DNA of 24,244 nucleotides from an uncultured Clostridia bacterium (GCA_934141475.1 CAKPCG010000025.1:1-24244); one strand, 5' to 3'. Counted from the first letter of the stretch, positions 14,927 to 22,910 are shown. The notes: a model not told the origin generated them from the letters alone. A program made the numbers and translations.

Positions 14927-15832
14927 TTAATTAGTTACTTTTCCATTTATAGAAATGCTAGAATCGGCTGATTCTAATTCTACAAATCTTTTAAATTCGG
15001 AGTCGATTTCAGATGGTGTTACAACCAGCAGTTTTCTTTCTCTTCCTGAAGTATAAGCAAAGCAAACTTGTTTTATATAAGGATATTCTTTAAAGACCTG
15101 TTTTATATAAACAATGATATTTGCAGGGCAATTAGAAAGAGAATCTCCAATATATGATATTCTGCCCAGTTTTTTTTCAACTGAAATTTTCATTTCGCAT
15201 TTTAAGTCACAAACTACCTTTATAAGCGTTTTCTTTAAAGGCTTGGTTTCTTTTTCTACGAGAATTGCAATATCTTGCGATAAGATTTTTTCTTCTTTCT
15301 TTTTGGTTATATTTTCATATAAAACCTCATGAATCTGGTTCAATGTCCAGCTCCGAAAAGTTTCTATCTGAAAATACGAGCGCCCAGCGGTAACCAAGTC
15401 AACTTCTTTGGAACAGATATCGAAAAAGTCTTTGAGTACGATATCGTAATCTTTGTCTGGTTCACCAAAGAAAAATCTTACTTCCGGAGAATTTCCAGTA
15501 GAATTTATTAGACCTAAAGGCTTTTCTGTCCCTTTATGTATAATTCCTATAGAATCTGCTGCTATATTTTTAAGTTCAAACTTCAGGCTTGGTGAAATAT
15601 AACAATTTTCAATGGGAATATTTGATATTTTGTTGATACGTGGGCAGGTAGTTACTAAAAATTCTTCTAATTCTTTCCGAATTCTTTCTTTTGCTGATTT
15701 TTCACATATTGCAATTTTTAATGTTTTTGGGTATTTTGCCTTGATAAATGTGAAAATTACCCCTGTTTGGCTATCTTGAAAATGAAAGCCATGTTTGTTT
15801 ACTCCGATTCTAAAATTTTCAAAATGGAACAT
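14927..15832 (-). CDS. Protein of unknown function, about 301 aa
   Basis: I do not recognise this protein. It starts MFHFENFRIGVNKHGFHF and has no signal peptide or clear membrane segment. Scattered cysteines include AICEKSAKE, VTTCPRINK, VCDLKCEMK and SNCPANI, but without a compact metal motif. The middle part, RSYFQIETFRSWTLNQIHE, and the C-terminal strand-rich part, KQVCFAYTSGRERKLLVV, look like ordinary globular protein. Composition is less AT-rich than clpB and the alarmone synthetase gene on either side, resembling the 4382-10715 island. The start at 15832 is preferred over 15838 because the GGAGG would be only two bases from the latter. It has its own promoter and is monocistronic. Confidence 0.7.
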   Translation of the reverse strand: MFHFENFRIGVNKHGFHFQDSQTGVIFTFIKAKYPKTLKIAICEKSAKERIRKELEEFLVTTCPRINKISNIPIENCYISPSLKFELKNIAADSIGIIHKGTEKPLGLINSTGNSPEVRFFFGEPDKDYDIVLKDFFDICSKEVDLVTAGRSYFQIETFRSWTLNQIHEVLYENITKKKEEKILSQDIAILVEKETKPLKKTLIKVVCDLKCEMKISVEKKLGRISYIGDSLSNCPANIIVYIKQVFKEYPYIKQVCFAYTSGRERKLLVVTPSEIDSEFKRFVELESADSSISINGKVTN

Positions 15833-15861
15833 AAACATTTCCTCCTTATGTTAAAAAATAT

Positions 15862-15871
15862 TTCGTACGAA
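15862..15871. promoter_or_regulatory. TTCGTACGAA palindrome in the leader
   Basis: A perfect 10-base palindrome lies just after the -10 box of the minus-strand promoter, in an operator-like position. It is short, so chance cannot be excluded. Confidence 0.3.
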
Positions 15872-15874
15872 TAT

Positions 15875-15903
15875 ATTTTACCACAATTTTACATAATGTG
15901 CAA
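15875..15903 (-). promoter_or_regulatory. Promoter of the unknown minus-strand gene
   Basis: On the minus strand TTGCAC (15903-15898) and TAAAAT (15880-15875) are 17 bases apart; AAGGAGG precedes the start codon. Confidence 0.7.
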
Positions 15904-15984
15904 TATCTGCAAAATTAAGAATTTTAGATAGGCTTAAGTATTGAATCTATCTTTCATAAATCTTGATTTATATTTCAAGTAATC

Positions 15985-16013
15985 TTGCAATATTTTACTT
16001 ATTGTGATAAAAT
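15985..16013 (+). promoter_or_regulatory. Promoter of the alarmone synthetase gene
   Basis: TTGCAA (15985-15990) and TAAAAT (16008-16013) are 17 bases apart, with TGTGA before the -10, as for the clpB promoter. Confidence 0.75.
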
Positions 16014-16110
16014 GCACTTGGAAAAATTTACAAAAAAAACATAAACGAAACATCAAAAAAGAACAATTAGATATTAAAATAAATAAAATCTAATGAAGGA
16101 GGCATTTGTT

Positions 16111-16761
16111 ATGGATGATAACAAAAAAGAAAATTTAAGTATATTAAGCCTGGTTCCAATAGATGTCGAAGAAAAAAAGTTTCAAACACTTATGCTAATA
16201 TATGAAAAAGCAATGGTACAAGTAAAAGATGAACTAGAGGGATTTAAATCGAGTTTACGAAAATTTTATAATTATGATGTTATAAATGATATAAACTGTA
16301 GAATAAAAACACCTGATAGTATAATTGGTAAAATGAAAAGAAAAAATTATGATTTAAATTATAAAGAATTAATTGGAAATATAAACGATATAGCTGGGAT
16401 AAGGATTGTATGTCCATTTAAAACTGACATTTCAAAAATACACCAAATTATAGAAGAAGATTCTAAAATTGAAGTTTTAGAGGTAAAAGACTATATAAAC
16501 AAGCCTAAAAAAAGTGGATATTCAGGACTTCATATAATAGGGCAAACACCAGTTAATATTGGTGATACTGTAGCACAAGTAAAAATAGAAATTCAAGTAA
16601 GAACAATGGCAATGGACTTTTGGTCAACAACAGAACATAAAATAAAATATAAAGCCAAAAACAAGCTAAATAAATTGGATTCTCTAAAGATGGTTCAGTA
16701 TGCTAAAATAATTAATAAAATAGATGAAAAAATAACAAAAATAAATTCAAAATATATATAG
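16111..16761 (+). CDS. Small alarmone synthetase, GTP pyrophosphokinase (RelQ/YjbM-like)
   Basis: This 216-aa protein consists of one RelA/SpoT-type synthetase domain without the hydrolase, TGS or ACT domains, the layout of RelQ/RelP small alarmone synthetases that make (p)ppGpp from GTP and ATP. Visible motifs are RIKTPDSIIGKMKRKNY, NDIAGIRIVCPF (the RIVCxF type), KPKKSGYSGLHI and VKIEIQVRTMAMDFWSTTEH. The conserved E-Q-V-R-T and H residues are present. The start at 16111 is chosen because AAGGAGG lies 9 bases before it; an upstream ATG at 16093 overlaps that ribosome site. An acyl-CoA ligase gene follows after 25 bases, probably in the same transcript. Confidence 0.88.
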   Translation: MDDNKKENLSILSLVPIDVEEKKFQTLMLIYEKAMVQVKDELEGFKSSLRKFYNYDVINDINCRIKTPDSIIGKMKRKNYDLNYKELIGNINDIAGIRIVCPFKTDISKIHQIIEEDSKIEVLEVKDYINKPKKSGYSGLHIIGQTPVNIGDTVAQVKIEIQVRTMAMDFWSTTEHKIKYKAKNKLNKLDSLKMVQYAKIINKIDEKITKINSKYI

Positions 16762-16786
16762 AAATTTAATAGAAAAGAGGATACCC

Positions 16787-18463
16787 ATGAATAAAAACTA
16801 TGCTTTAAATACTAATGTTACTAAAATATCATCAATTAAAGAAATGTTGGAAATAGCAGTAAAAGAAGCAGGAGATAAAACAGCTTTTGAGTACAAGGAT
16901 GAATCGAATGAAATAGTAAAGGTTACATATAAAGAATTTGAAAAAGATACAGAAGAACTTGGAACAGCACTTGCAAGTATAGGAATGCAAGATAAACATA
17001 TAGCAATTATAGGAGAAAATAGCTATAAATGGCTTACTGTTTATTTAACAGTACTAAAAAGCACAGGGGTTTTTGTTCCAATAGATAGAGAACTTCCATG
17101 CAAAGATATAATAAATGTTTTAAAACATAGTGATAGTGAAGTGTTGTTTTATTCAGAAAAATATGAAAAATGGATTCAGGAAATTAAAGAAAATGTTCCT
17201 AATATAAAATTTTTTATTGGTTTAAGTAAGAAAAAACATAATGAAAATATTTTATCATATGATGTATTTAAAACCAATGGAAAAAATGTATTGGAACAAG
17301 GAAGCAAAATATATACAGACTTAAAAGACGATACAAATAAATTAAAGTTATTGGTTTATACTTCAGGAACAACAGGAGCACCTAAAGGAGTAATGCTTAC
17401 AGAACATAATTTAATTAGTGTTGTTTACTATGGACTTCAAGTAGCTGATATAGGGGAAAAGTGTTTATCTGTACTCCCATATCACCATACATATGAAGCA
17501 GTAGCAGGAATTCTTGTAGAGTTACATCATCATTCTTGTATATGTATAAATGATAGCTTGAAAAATGTTCTAAAAAATCTTCAATTATTTAAACCTGATT
17601 TTATATATCTTGTTCCTGCATTTACAGAAGTATTTTATAAAAATATATGGAATACTGCTCAAAAATCAGGAAAAGACAAACAACTAAAAAAAATAATACC
17701 TATGAGCAATGGATTAAGAGCTGCTGGAATTGATTTAAGAAGCAAATTATTTAAGTCTATCCATTCGGCATTTGGAGGAAATTTAAAAGAAATTATATGT
17801 GGAGGAGCACCTATAAGACCTGAAATTGGCAAATTTTTTAATGATATAGGAATAACTCTATTAAATGGTTATGGAATTACAGAATGTTCACCTTTAGTTA
17901 GTGTAAATAGAATGAAATTTAATGACAGTAAAACTGTTGGAGTGGTACTTCCTTGCTGTGAAATCAAGTTTGAAAATATCAATGAAGACGGAGATGGGGA
18001 AGTATGCGTAAAAGGTGATATTGTAATGCAAGGCTATTATAAAGATCAAGAAAGAACTGAAAAAGTATTGAAAGACGGATGGTTTAATACAGAAGATTAT
18101 GGAAGTCTTAATAAAAAAGGTCAACTTATAATAAATGGAAGAAAGAAAAACCTAATAGTTTTAGATAACGGAAAAAATATTTATCCAGAAGAAATTGAAA
18201 ACTATATTTTAAGTATACCATATATACAAGAAGTTATTGTAAAAGCCAATAAGAATGACATTGGACAAGAAGTATCTTTATGTGCAGAGGTCTATTTAAA
18301 TGAAGAAAAAGTAAAAGATATGAATATAAAAAATACAAAAGAACAATTAAAAATAGATATAGCTGAAGCTTGCAAAGAATTACCTACTTTTAAAAAAATT
18401 TTAGCTATTGAAATAAGAGAAAACGAGTTTGAAAAAACAACAACAAATAAAATAAAAAGGTAA
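16787..18463 (+). CDS. AMP-forming acyl-CoA/acyl-ACP synthetase (FadD-like)
   Basis: This 558-aa member of the ANL family activates a carboxylic acid as acyl-adenylate and passes it to CoA (or a carrier protein). The P-loop motif YTSGTTGAPKGVMLT lies at about 191-205. LNGYGITECSP (about 365) is the second core motif. YKDQERTEKVLKDGWFNTEDYG and GRKKNLIVLDNGKNIYPEEIE give the hinge and C-terminal domain. EKTTTNKIKR at the end carries the catalytic lysine region typical of the family. Length and the DGWFxTxD form fit long-chain fatty acid ligases. It sits 25 bases after the alarmone synthetase gene. The fatty-acid specificity is inferred, not seen. Confidence 0.88.
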   Translation: MNKNYALNTNVTKISSIKEMLEIAVKEAGDKTAFEYKDESNEIVKVTYKEFEKDTEELGTALASIGMQDKHIAIIGENSYKWLTVYLTVLKSTGVFVPIDRELPCKDIINVLKHSDSEVLFYSEKYEKWIQEIKENVPNIKFFIGLSKKKHNENILSYDVFKTNGKNVLEQGSKIYTDLKDDTNKLKLLVYTSGTTGAPKGVMLTEHNLISVVYYGLQVADIGEKCLSVLPYHHTYEAVAGILVELHHHSCICINDSLKNVLKNLQLFKPDFIYLVPAFTEVFYKNIWNTAQKSGKDKQLKKIIPMSNGLRAAGIDLRSKLFKSIHSAFGGNLKEIICGGAPIRPEIGKFFNDIGITLLNGYGITECSPLVSVNRMKFNDSKTVGVVLPCCEIKFENINEDGDGEVCVKGDIVMQGYYKDQERTEKVLKDGWFNTEDYGSLNKKGQLIINGRKKNLIVLDNGKNIYPEEIENYILSIPYIQEVIVKANKNDIGQEVSLCAEVYLNEEKVKDMNIKNTKEQLKIDIAEACKELPTFKKILAIEIRENEFEKTTTNKIKR

Positions 18464-18470
18464 TTAAAGA

Positions 18471-18524
18471 GCACAAAAGTTTGAAAAAAATTTAAAACAT
18501 GATATTTTCAATCTAATTTTGTGC
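18471..18524 (+). repeat. Paired arms GCACAAAA/TTTTGTGC upstream of metK
   Basis: GCACAAAA (18471-18478) and TTTTGTGC (18517-18524) are exact complements 38 bases apart, with A's following. It lies in the 88-base gap between the ligase and metK. It is not a standard terminator on either strand and not long enough for a SAM-I riboswitch. It may be a leader structure. Confidence 0.4.
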
Positions 18525-18551
18525 AAAAAAAGAAAGGAATGTAAGTAAAAA

Positions 18552-19691
18552 ATGAAAAAATTATTTACATCAGAAAGCGTTACTGAAGGGCATCCTGATA
18601 AGCTTTGTGATTACATATCAGATAGTATTTTAGATGAATTTATAAAAGAAGATCCAAATTCACGAGTAGCTTGTGAGACAGTTGCAGGAAAAGGAGAAAT
18701 ATATATAACAGGGGAAATAACTTCTAAGGCAAATGTGGATATAGAAAAAGTTGTAAGAAATGCAATAAAAGAAATTGGTTATAATGATAGTCAAACAGAC
18801 ATAGACTTTAATACATGTAATATTATAATTAGGTTATCAAAGCAATCTGAAGATATAGCTCTTGGAGTTGACAGATCTCTTGAATCTAAAGAAGGAAAAG
18901 AAGAAACTGTAGGAGCTGGAGACCAAGGTTTAATGTTTGGATTTGCATGTGATGAAACAGAAGAATTAATGCCACTTCCAATATCAATAGCACATAAATT
19001 AGCAAAACAACTTACTTATGTTAGAAAACAAAATATTATAGATTACATAAAACCAGATGGAAAAGTTCAAGTAACAGTTGAATATGAAAACGATATTCCT
19101 AAAAGAATAGATACAATAGTTATATCTACTCAACACAAAGAAGAAGCAAATTTAGATATATTAAAAAAAGACATTCAAAAACATGTAATAAAACAAATCG
19201 TTCCAAGCAATTTATTAGATGATAAAACCAAATACTTTATAAATCCAACAGGAAGATTTGTAATAGGAGGTCCTCTTGGAGACAGTGGATTAACAGGTAG
19301 AAAAATTATTGTTGATACATATGGTGGTTTTAGTAGACATGGTGGAGGAGCATTTTCCGGAAAAGATCCTACAAAGGTAGATCGCTCAGCAAGCTATATG
19401 GCAAGACATATTGCTAAAAATATAGTTGCAAATGGATATGCAAAAAAATGTGAAGTTCAATTAGCATACGCAATTGGAGTTGCAAATCCTGTATCTATAT
19501 ATGTAGATACATTTGGCACGAATACTATTCCAGAAAACGAAATAGTACAAAAAATAGAAAATACATTTCCTTTAACTCCAAACGGAATTATTGAATATCT
19601 AGATTTAAGAAAACCTATTTATAAATTAACTACAAATTATGGACATTTTGGAAAAGAAAATTTACCTTGGGAAAAAATAGTAAAACTATAA
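18552..19691 (+). CDS. metK: S-adenosylmethionine synthetase
   Basis: This 379-aa enzyme makes S-adenosylmethionine from methionine and ATP. Signature stretches are FTSESVTEGHPDKLCDYISD (ATP site and metal aspartate), GEIYITGEI, GAGDQGLMFGFACDET, NPTGRFVIGGPLGDSGLTG, IIVDTYGG and GGGAFSGKDPTKVDRSASY (the phosphate P-loop). Length is normal for bacterial MetK (about 380-400). AGAAAGGA is the ribosome site. It follows the ligase gene by 88 bases and precedes a muramidase gene by 13 bases, so it may share a transcript with the latter. Confidence 0.95.
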   Translation: MKKLFTSESVTEGHPDKLCDYISDSILDEFIKEDPNSRVACETVAGKGEIYITGEITSKANVDIEKVVRNAIKEIGYNDSQTDIDFNTCNIIIRLSKQSEDIALGVDRSLESKEGKEETVGAGDQGLMFGFACDETEELMPLPISIAHKLAKQLTYVRKQNIIDYIKPDGKVQVTVEYENDIPKRIDTIVISTQHKEEANLDILKKDIQKHVIKQIVPSNLLDDKTKYFINPTGRFVIGGPLGDSGLTGRKIIVDTYGGFSRHGGGAFSGKDPTKVDRSASYMARHIAKNIVANGYAKKCEVQLAYAIGVANPVSIYVDTFGTNTIPENEIVQKIENTFPLTPNGIIEYLDLRKPIYKLTTNYGHFGKENLPWEKIVKL

Positions 19692-19704
19692 AGAGGTTAA
19701 AAAT

Positions 19705-20718
19705 ATGAATAAAAAAAGTAAAATTATCTTAGCAATAGGCATTTTAATTGTTTTAATTATAGTTATCATATGTATTGCTTTTGCAATAAGAAAAAGTTCA
19801 AAAACAAATGAACAAATATCTGAAGAAAATGATACAACACCGCCTATTATAATTTTAGGAGATACATATACTGTAAAAACAGGATATGAAAAAAATCTTG
19901 TAGATGTAATTGTAAGTGCTGATGATATGGATCCAGATCCTAAAAAAGAAATTATTGGTTCATATGATTTAAATACAGAAGGAGAATATCCTTTAACATT
20001 TAAAGTGGAAGATTCTTCAGGAAATATTACAACAAAAGATTTTATACTAAAAGTAAAAAATGAAGTTTCATCAACTTATAAAGAAGAAGAACTTTCTTTT
20101 GAAGATGCTAAACTTAGATACAAAACAGATGATACAAAATTAGGTATAGATGTTTCTAAATGGCAAGGAGATATTGAATGGCAAAAAGTAAAAGCCTCTG
20201 GAATAGAGTTTGCAATACTTAGAATGGGCTATCAAAATGGATTTGATGGAGAAGTATTAATAGATCCATATTTTGAAAGTAATATAAAAGGATGCATAGA
20301 AAATGACATTCCAATTGCTGTATATTTTTCTTCATATTCAAAAACATCAGAAGAGTCCAAGGCACAAGCTGAGTGGATTTGCCAAAAATTGAAAGAGTAC
20401 AATTATTCTAATATAAGTATTTCGTATGATTGGGAAAACTGGACATCATTTAACAAACTAAAAATGTCTTTAAATAACTTAAATTCAATGGCAGATACTT
20501 TTATGGATGAATGCGTAAGCCAAGGCTATAAATCAATGCTATATGGAAGTAAAACATATTTAGAATCATTTTGGAAAAATAGTAAAAATTATCCTGTTTG
20601 GCTTGCAAATTATGTTCAAAAAACAACATATGAAAATCAATATAAAATTTGGCAATGTTCGCAAAAAGGTACTATTAGTGGCATAAATGGCTATGTAGAT
20701 ATAAATGTTATGTATTAA
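19705..20718 (+). CDS. Membrane-anchored GH25 muramidase with Ig-like domain
   Basis: This 337-aa protein has one N-terminal membrane segment (about residues 8-28) without a cleavage site, so it is a membrane-anchored extracellular enzyme. Residues about 45-117 form a DUF5011/HYR-type Ig-like domain (PPIIILGDTYTVKTG ... GNITTKDFILKV). From about 146 comes a glycoside hydrolase 25 domain: LGIDVSKWQGDIEW (catalytic D149), AILRMGY, AVYFSSYSKT, ISYDWENW (D242, E244) and VWLANYV, ending in GYVDINVMY. Such enzymes cut the MurNAc-GlcNAc bond of peptidoglycan. It is probably a cell-wall remodelling enzyme, not a phage lysin, because no phage genes are near. Confidence 0.9.
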   Translation: MNKKSKIILAIGILIVLIIVIICIAFAIRKSSKTNEQISEENDTTPPIIILGDTYTVKTGYEKNLVDVIVSADDMDPDPKKEIIGSYDLNTEGEYPLTFKVEDSSGNITTKDFILKVKNEVSSTYKEEELSFEDAKLRYKTDDTKLGIDVSKWQGDIEWQKVKASGIEFAILRMGYQNGFDGEVLIDPYFESNIKGCIENDIPIAVYFSSYSKTSEESKAQAEWICQKLKEYNYSNISISYDWENWTSFNKLKMSLNNLNSMADTFMDECVSQGYKSMLYGSKTYLESFWKNSKNYPVWLANYVQKTTYENQYKIWQCSQKGTISGINGYVDINVMY

Positions 20719-20871
20719 AAAAATTATTTAATAAAAGAAAAGATATTGGAAATATTATAAAAATGGTATAAAAAATTTAGCAGTAAGCATTGAAACAACT
20801 TTTTGGCTATGAATTGAATAAAAACTGTTAATACACTAAGTATAAAATAATAAAAACAAAACAAAAAACAT

Positions 20872-20900
20872 TTGATTTTTAAGTTTTTTTGTGATATAAA
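20872..20900 (+). promoter_or_regulatory. Promoter of the 111-aa protein gene
   Basis: TTGATT (20872-20877) and TATAAA (20895-20900) are 17 bases apart, with TGTGA before the -10. The rest of the 227-base gap from 20719 shows no gene. Confidence 0.65.
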
Positions 20901-20945
20901 ATAAAAGAAAACAACATTTTTATTAATTGAAGGGAGCAAACAAAA

Positions 20946-21281
20946 ATGGAAGTAAATGAAGAAAAAAGAAAGAAATTTATGGAATCAGCAGGAAAAAGAG
21001 TAAACAATGTAATGCATGATATTCAAATCTTAGAGCCAATGGCAAGAAGTAATTCATATGACTTTACAAGAGATGATGTTGAAAAAATGTTTTTAGCAAT
21101 GCAAGATTCTTTAAATGCTACTAAAGCAGAATTTGAAAAGAAATTTGAAGAGAAAGCTAAAAGTGAAAGAAAAGTATTCTCTTTTGATACTGTAGTATCT
21201 ACAGAAAATGTAGAAACATCAACAGAATCAACAGAAAATAATATAATAAATGACAATAATGAGTTAAATATAGAAAACTAG
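20946..21281 (+). CDS. Small 111-aa charged protein, probably coiled-coil
   Basis: The product starts MEVNEEKRKKFMESAGKRVN. Residues about 1-75 are charged and predicted helical, with a coiled-coil character in MQDSLNATKAEFEKKFEEKA. The last 35 residues are Ser/Thr/Asn-rich and likely disordered. There is no signal peptide or cysteine. I do not recognise a named family; similar small helical proteins with N-terminal RVNNVMHDIQ are seen in clostridia. GAAGGGAG is the ribosome site and the gene has its own promoter and terminator, so it is a single-gene unit. Confidence 0.65.
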   Translation: MEVNEEKRKKFMESAGKRVNNVMHDIQILEPMARSNSYDFTRDDVEKMFLAMQDSLNATKAEFEKKFEEKAKSERKVFSFDTVVSTENVETSTESTENNIINDNNELNIEN

Positions 21282-21302
21282 GTTGTATAATCTAGTTTTT
21301 TT
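21274..21302 (+). terminator. Terminator overlapping the stop of the 111-aa gene
   Basis: AAAACTAG (21274-21281) and CTAGTTTT (21292-21299) enclose a 10-base loop and run into T's. The left arm includes the stop codon. Confidence 0.75.
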
Positions 21303-21310
21303 AGTATAAT
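21283..21310 (+). promoter_or_regulatory. Possible promoter of the DUF4230 gene
   Basis: TTGTAT (21283-21288) and TATAAT (21305-21310) are 16 bases apart. It overlaps the preceding terminator, so only the -10 is convincing. Confidence 0.4.
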
Positions 21311-21333
21311 TAAATAATTAGGAGAAAAGTATA

Positions 21334-21993
21334 ATGAACAATAAGAGTAAAAGAAATATAGAAGAAAATGAAAAAACAATTAAAAAAAATAATTATAAAA
21401 GAAATTTGAAAATTTTGAGTGGCGTCATTGTTACAGTGATTTTATTTTTAGTACTATATCAATGTATATATGCAAAAAAGCCTATTTTATACAATCAGAC
21501 AAAAGCTACAAAATTTGGTTTAGAAAATGTTGGAGAACTAGTAACTCAAACTTCATACACTACAGTAGTTAAAGATGTAAAAAATAGCAAGGAGCTTTTT
21601 AATTCGATTACAATACCTTTTACTGAAAGCAGACAGATATTTAGTTATGATATAAAAGTAGATGCTTCCGTTGATTTTTCAAAAATTACATTTGATTTTA
21701 ATGATGAAAATAATGAAATAGCAGTCAAATTACCTCATGCAAAAATTTATAATGCTACAATGGACGAAAATTCGTTAAAAGTTTACTTGGATACAGAAGG
21801 ACTATTTTCTAGAATCAATTTAAATGATAATAATGAAGCAAGAAAAGCAATGAAGGTAGAAGGAATTGAAACTGCTAAGTCAAATGGCATCTTAGATGCT
21901 GGAGATAATAATGCACAAAAATTAATAGAAGGACTTGTTAAGAGTGATTCTAAGTATAAAAACTATAATATAAAATATGAATATATAAACTAA
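21334..21993 (+). CDS. DUF4230 family membrane-anchored protein
   Basis: This 219-aa protein has a charged N terminus, a single membrane helix at about 26-47 (ILSGVIVTVILFLVLYQCIY) and an extracytoplasmic domain. The domain pattern, with NVGELVTQTSYTTVV, IPFTESRQIFSYDIKVDASV, DFSKITFDF and IAVKLPHAKI, is that of DUF4230. The function of this family is not known; such proteins are common as single-pass membrane proteins in clostridia. AGGAG precedes the ATG. The 275 bases after it hold an ABC-F gene remnant. Confidence 0.8.
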   Translation: MNNKSKRNIEENEKTIKKNNYKRNLKILSGVIVTVILFLVLYQCIYAKKPILYNQTKATKFGLENVGELVTQTSYTTVVKDVKNSKELFNSITIPFTESRQIFSYDIKVDASVDFSKITFDFNDENNEIAVKLPHAKIYNATMDENSLKVYLDTEGLFSRINLNDNNEARKAMKVEGIETAKSNGILDAGDNNAQKLIEGLVKSDSKYKNYNIKYEYIN

Positions 21994-21996
21994 AAT

Positions 21997-22234
21997 GATT
22001 TAAAAATATCTTATGTATCACAAAACACAGATTACTTAAAAGGAAACTTAAAAAAATTTGCACTAGATAATAAAATAGATGAGACTATTTTTAAAGCAAT
22101 GTTATTCAAAATTGGATTTTGATACAAAAATTGAAGATTCAATTTTAAAATATAATCCAACACTAATTTTTGTTGAACACGATAAAATTTTTGTAGAAAA
22201 AGTGGCAACAAAGATTATAACGATAGAAAAATAA
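21997..22234 (+). pseudogene. ABC-F ATPase remnant (ribosomal-protection type), internally deleted
   Basis: One frame reads DLKISYVSQNTDYLKGNLKK and continues to DETIFKAM, the segment after the second Walker A in Lsa/Msr/Vml-type ABC-F proteins. A frame change then leads to KLDFDTKIEDSILKYNPTLI and FVEHDKIFVEKVATKIITIE with TAA at 22232, the C-terminal H-loop region. The signature LSGGQ and Walker B block (about 45 residues in relatives) is missing from between, as is the entire first ATPase domain. No product would be functional. It suggests that the lineage once carried an antibiotic-protection gene of this type. Confidence 0.75.
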
Positions 22235-22268
22235 GTATGCAATAATTTGCGATTTTAAAGGAGAAAAA

Positions 22269-22691
22269 ATGATAAGGAAATTTGAAGATAATGATATAGA
22301 TGATATAATGCAGATATGGAAAAGTGCAAACATAAAAGCTCATAATTTTATTTCAAATGAATATTGGGAAAACAATTATAAATATGTAAAAAGTATTTTG
22401 CCAAATGCTGAACTATATGTATATTTAGTTAATAATAAAATAATAGGATTTATTGGAATGAATACAAACTATATTGAAGGAATTTTTGTAGATACAAATA
22501 GTCAGCATAATGGAATAGGAACATTACTATTAAATAAAGTAAAGGAAAATAGAAATAATTTGATATTAAGAGTATATAAGAAAAATACAAATGCTATCAA
22601 TTTTTATAAAAAGAATGATTTTATAATTACAAACGAAGATATAGATAACGATACAGATGAAATAGAATATACAATGACTTGGAATAAGTAA
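22269..22691 (+). CDS. GNAT family N-acetyltransferase
   Basis: This is a 140-aa single-domain acetyltransferase. Motif A is IEGIFVDTNSQHNGIGTLLL (the QHNGIG acetyl-CoA loop at about 79-84), and the later LRVYKKNTNAINFYKKNDF is the classical motif B (N-x-x-A-x-x-F-Y-x-x-x-x-F). The length and the MIRKFEDNDIDDIMQIW start resemble the YiaC/PhnO-like small acetyltransferases. The substrate is unknown. AAAGGAG is the ribosome site. It is very AT-rich like its surroundings. Confidence 0.88.
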   Translation: MIRKFEDNDIDDIMQIWKSANIKAHNFISNEYWENNYKYVKSILPNAELYVYLVNNKIIGFIGMNTNYIEGIFVDTNSQHNGIGTLLLNKVKENRNNLILRVYKKNTNAINFYKKNDFIITNEDIDNDTDEIEYTMTWNK

Positions 22692-22769
22692 GAGATAAAT
22701 TACAATAAGTAAATCAAAATACTTTAGCAAATATTACAAAAATTAAATAATAAAAATGTTATACTATGG

Positions 22770-22805
22770 TTGAACGATTGAACGATATTTTGAACGATTG
22801 AACGA
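22770..22805 (+). repeat. Four TTGAACGA repeats, two pairs 20 bases apart
   Basis: TTGAACGA occurs at 22770-22777, 22778-22785, 22790-22797 and 22798-22805, so the 16-base double unit repeats after 20 bases (TATT spacer). It lies immediately after a TATACT -10-like box (22760-22765) and just before the stub gene at 22827. The spacing of two DNA turns points to a protein-binding operator; the regulator is unknown. Confidence 0.7.
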
Positions 22806-22826
22806 TTAGAAATGGAGGTAAGTAGC

Positions 22827-22910
22827 ATGAATGAGAATGAATCAATAGAATTTAAAGAAAATTATACAGAAAAAATATATTATGTAGGAATAAAAAATGG
22901 CAGACAATAA
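22827..22910 (+). pseudogene. Stub of a divergent-AAA (AlbA_2/Schlafen-like) gene
   Basis: MNENESIEFKENYTEKIY behind GGAGG is the typical start of divergent AAA_4/AlbA_2 proteins (E-x-x-x-x-E-F/L-K-E-x-x-x-x-x-x-x-K). After about 18 residues it jumps to YVGIKNGRQ and a stop; the expected continuation (xEVIAFAN...G) is missing. With the repeats in front, it looks as if only promoter, operator and first codons of the gene survived. Confidence 0.5.

Noticed and set aside
15905..15960. AGATAG/CTATCT pair as a terminator or regulatory hairpin
   Set aside because: Six-base AT-rich arms with a 15-base loop and no T run; likely chance in this composition.
18464..18551. SAM-I or SMK-box riboswitch before metK
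   Set aside because: The leader is under 90 bases, lacks the kink-turn and conserved core of SAM-I, and shows no pairing over the AGAAAGGA ribosome site as needed for SMK.
19705..20718. Phage endolysin
   Set aside because: The GH25 protein has an N-terminal membrane anchor and an Ig-like domain and there is no holin, tail or other phage gene nearby; a host cell-wall enzyme fits better.
22770..22805. CRISPR-like array
   Set aside because: The repeat unit is only 8 bases, units are in direct tandem with a 4-base gap, and there are no spacers or cas genes.
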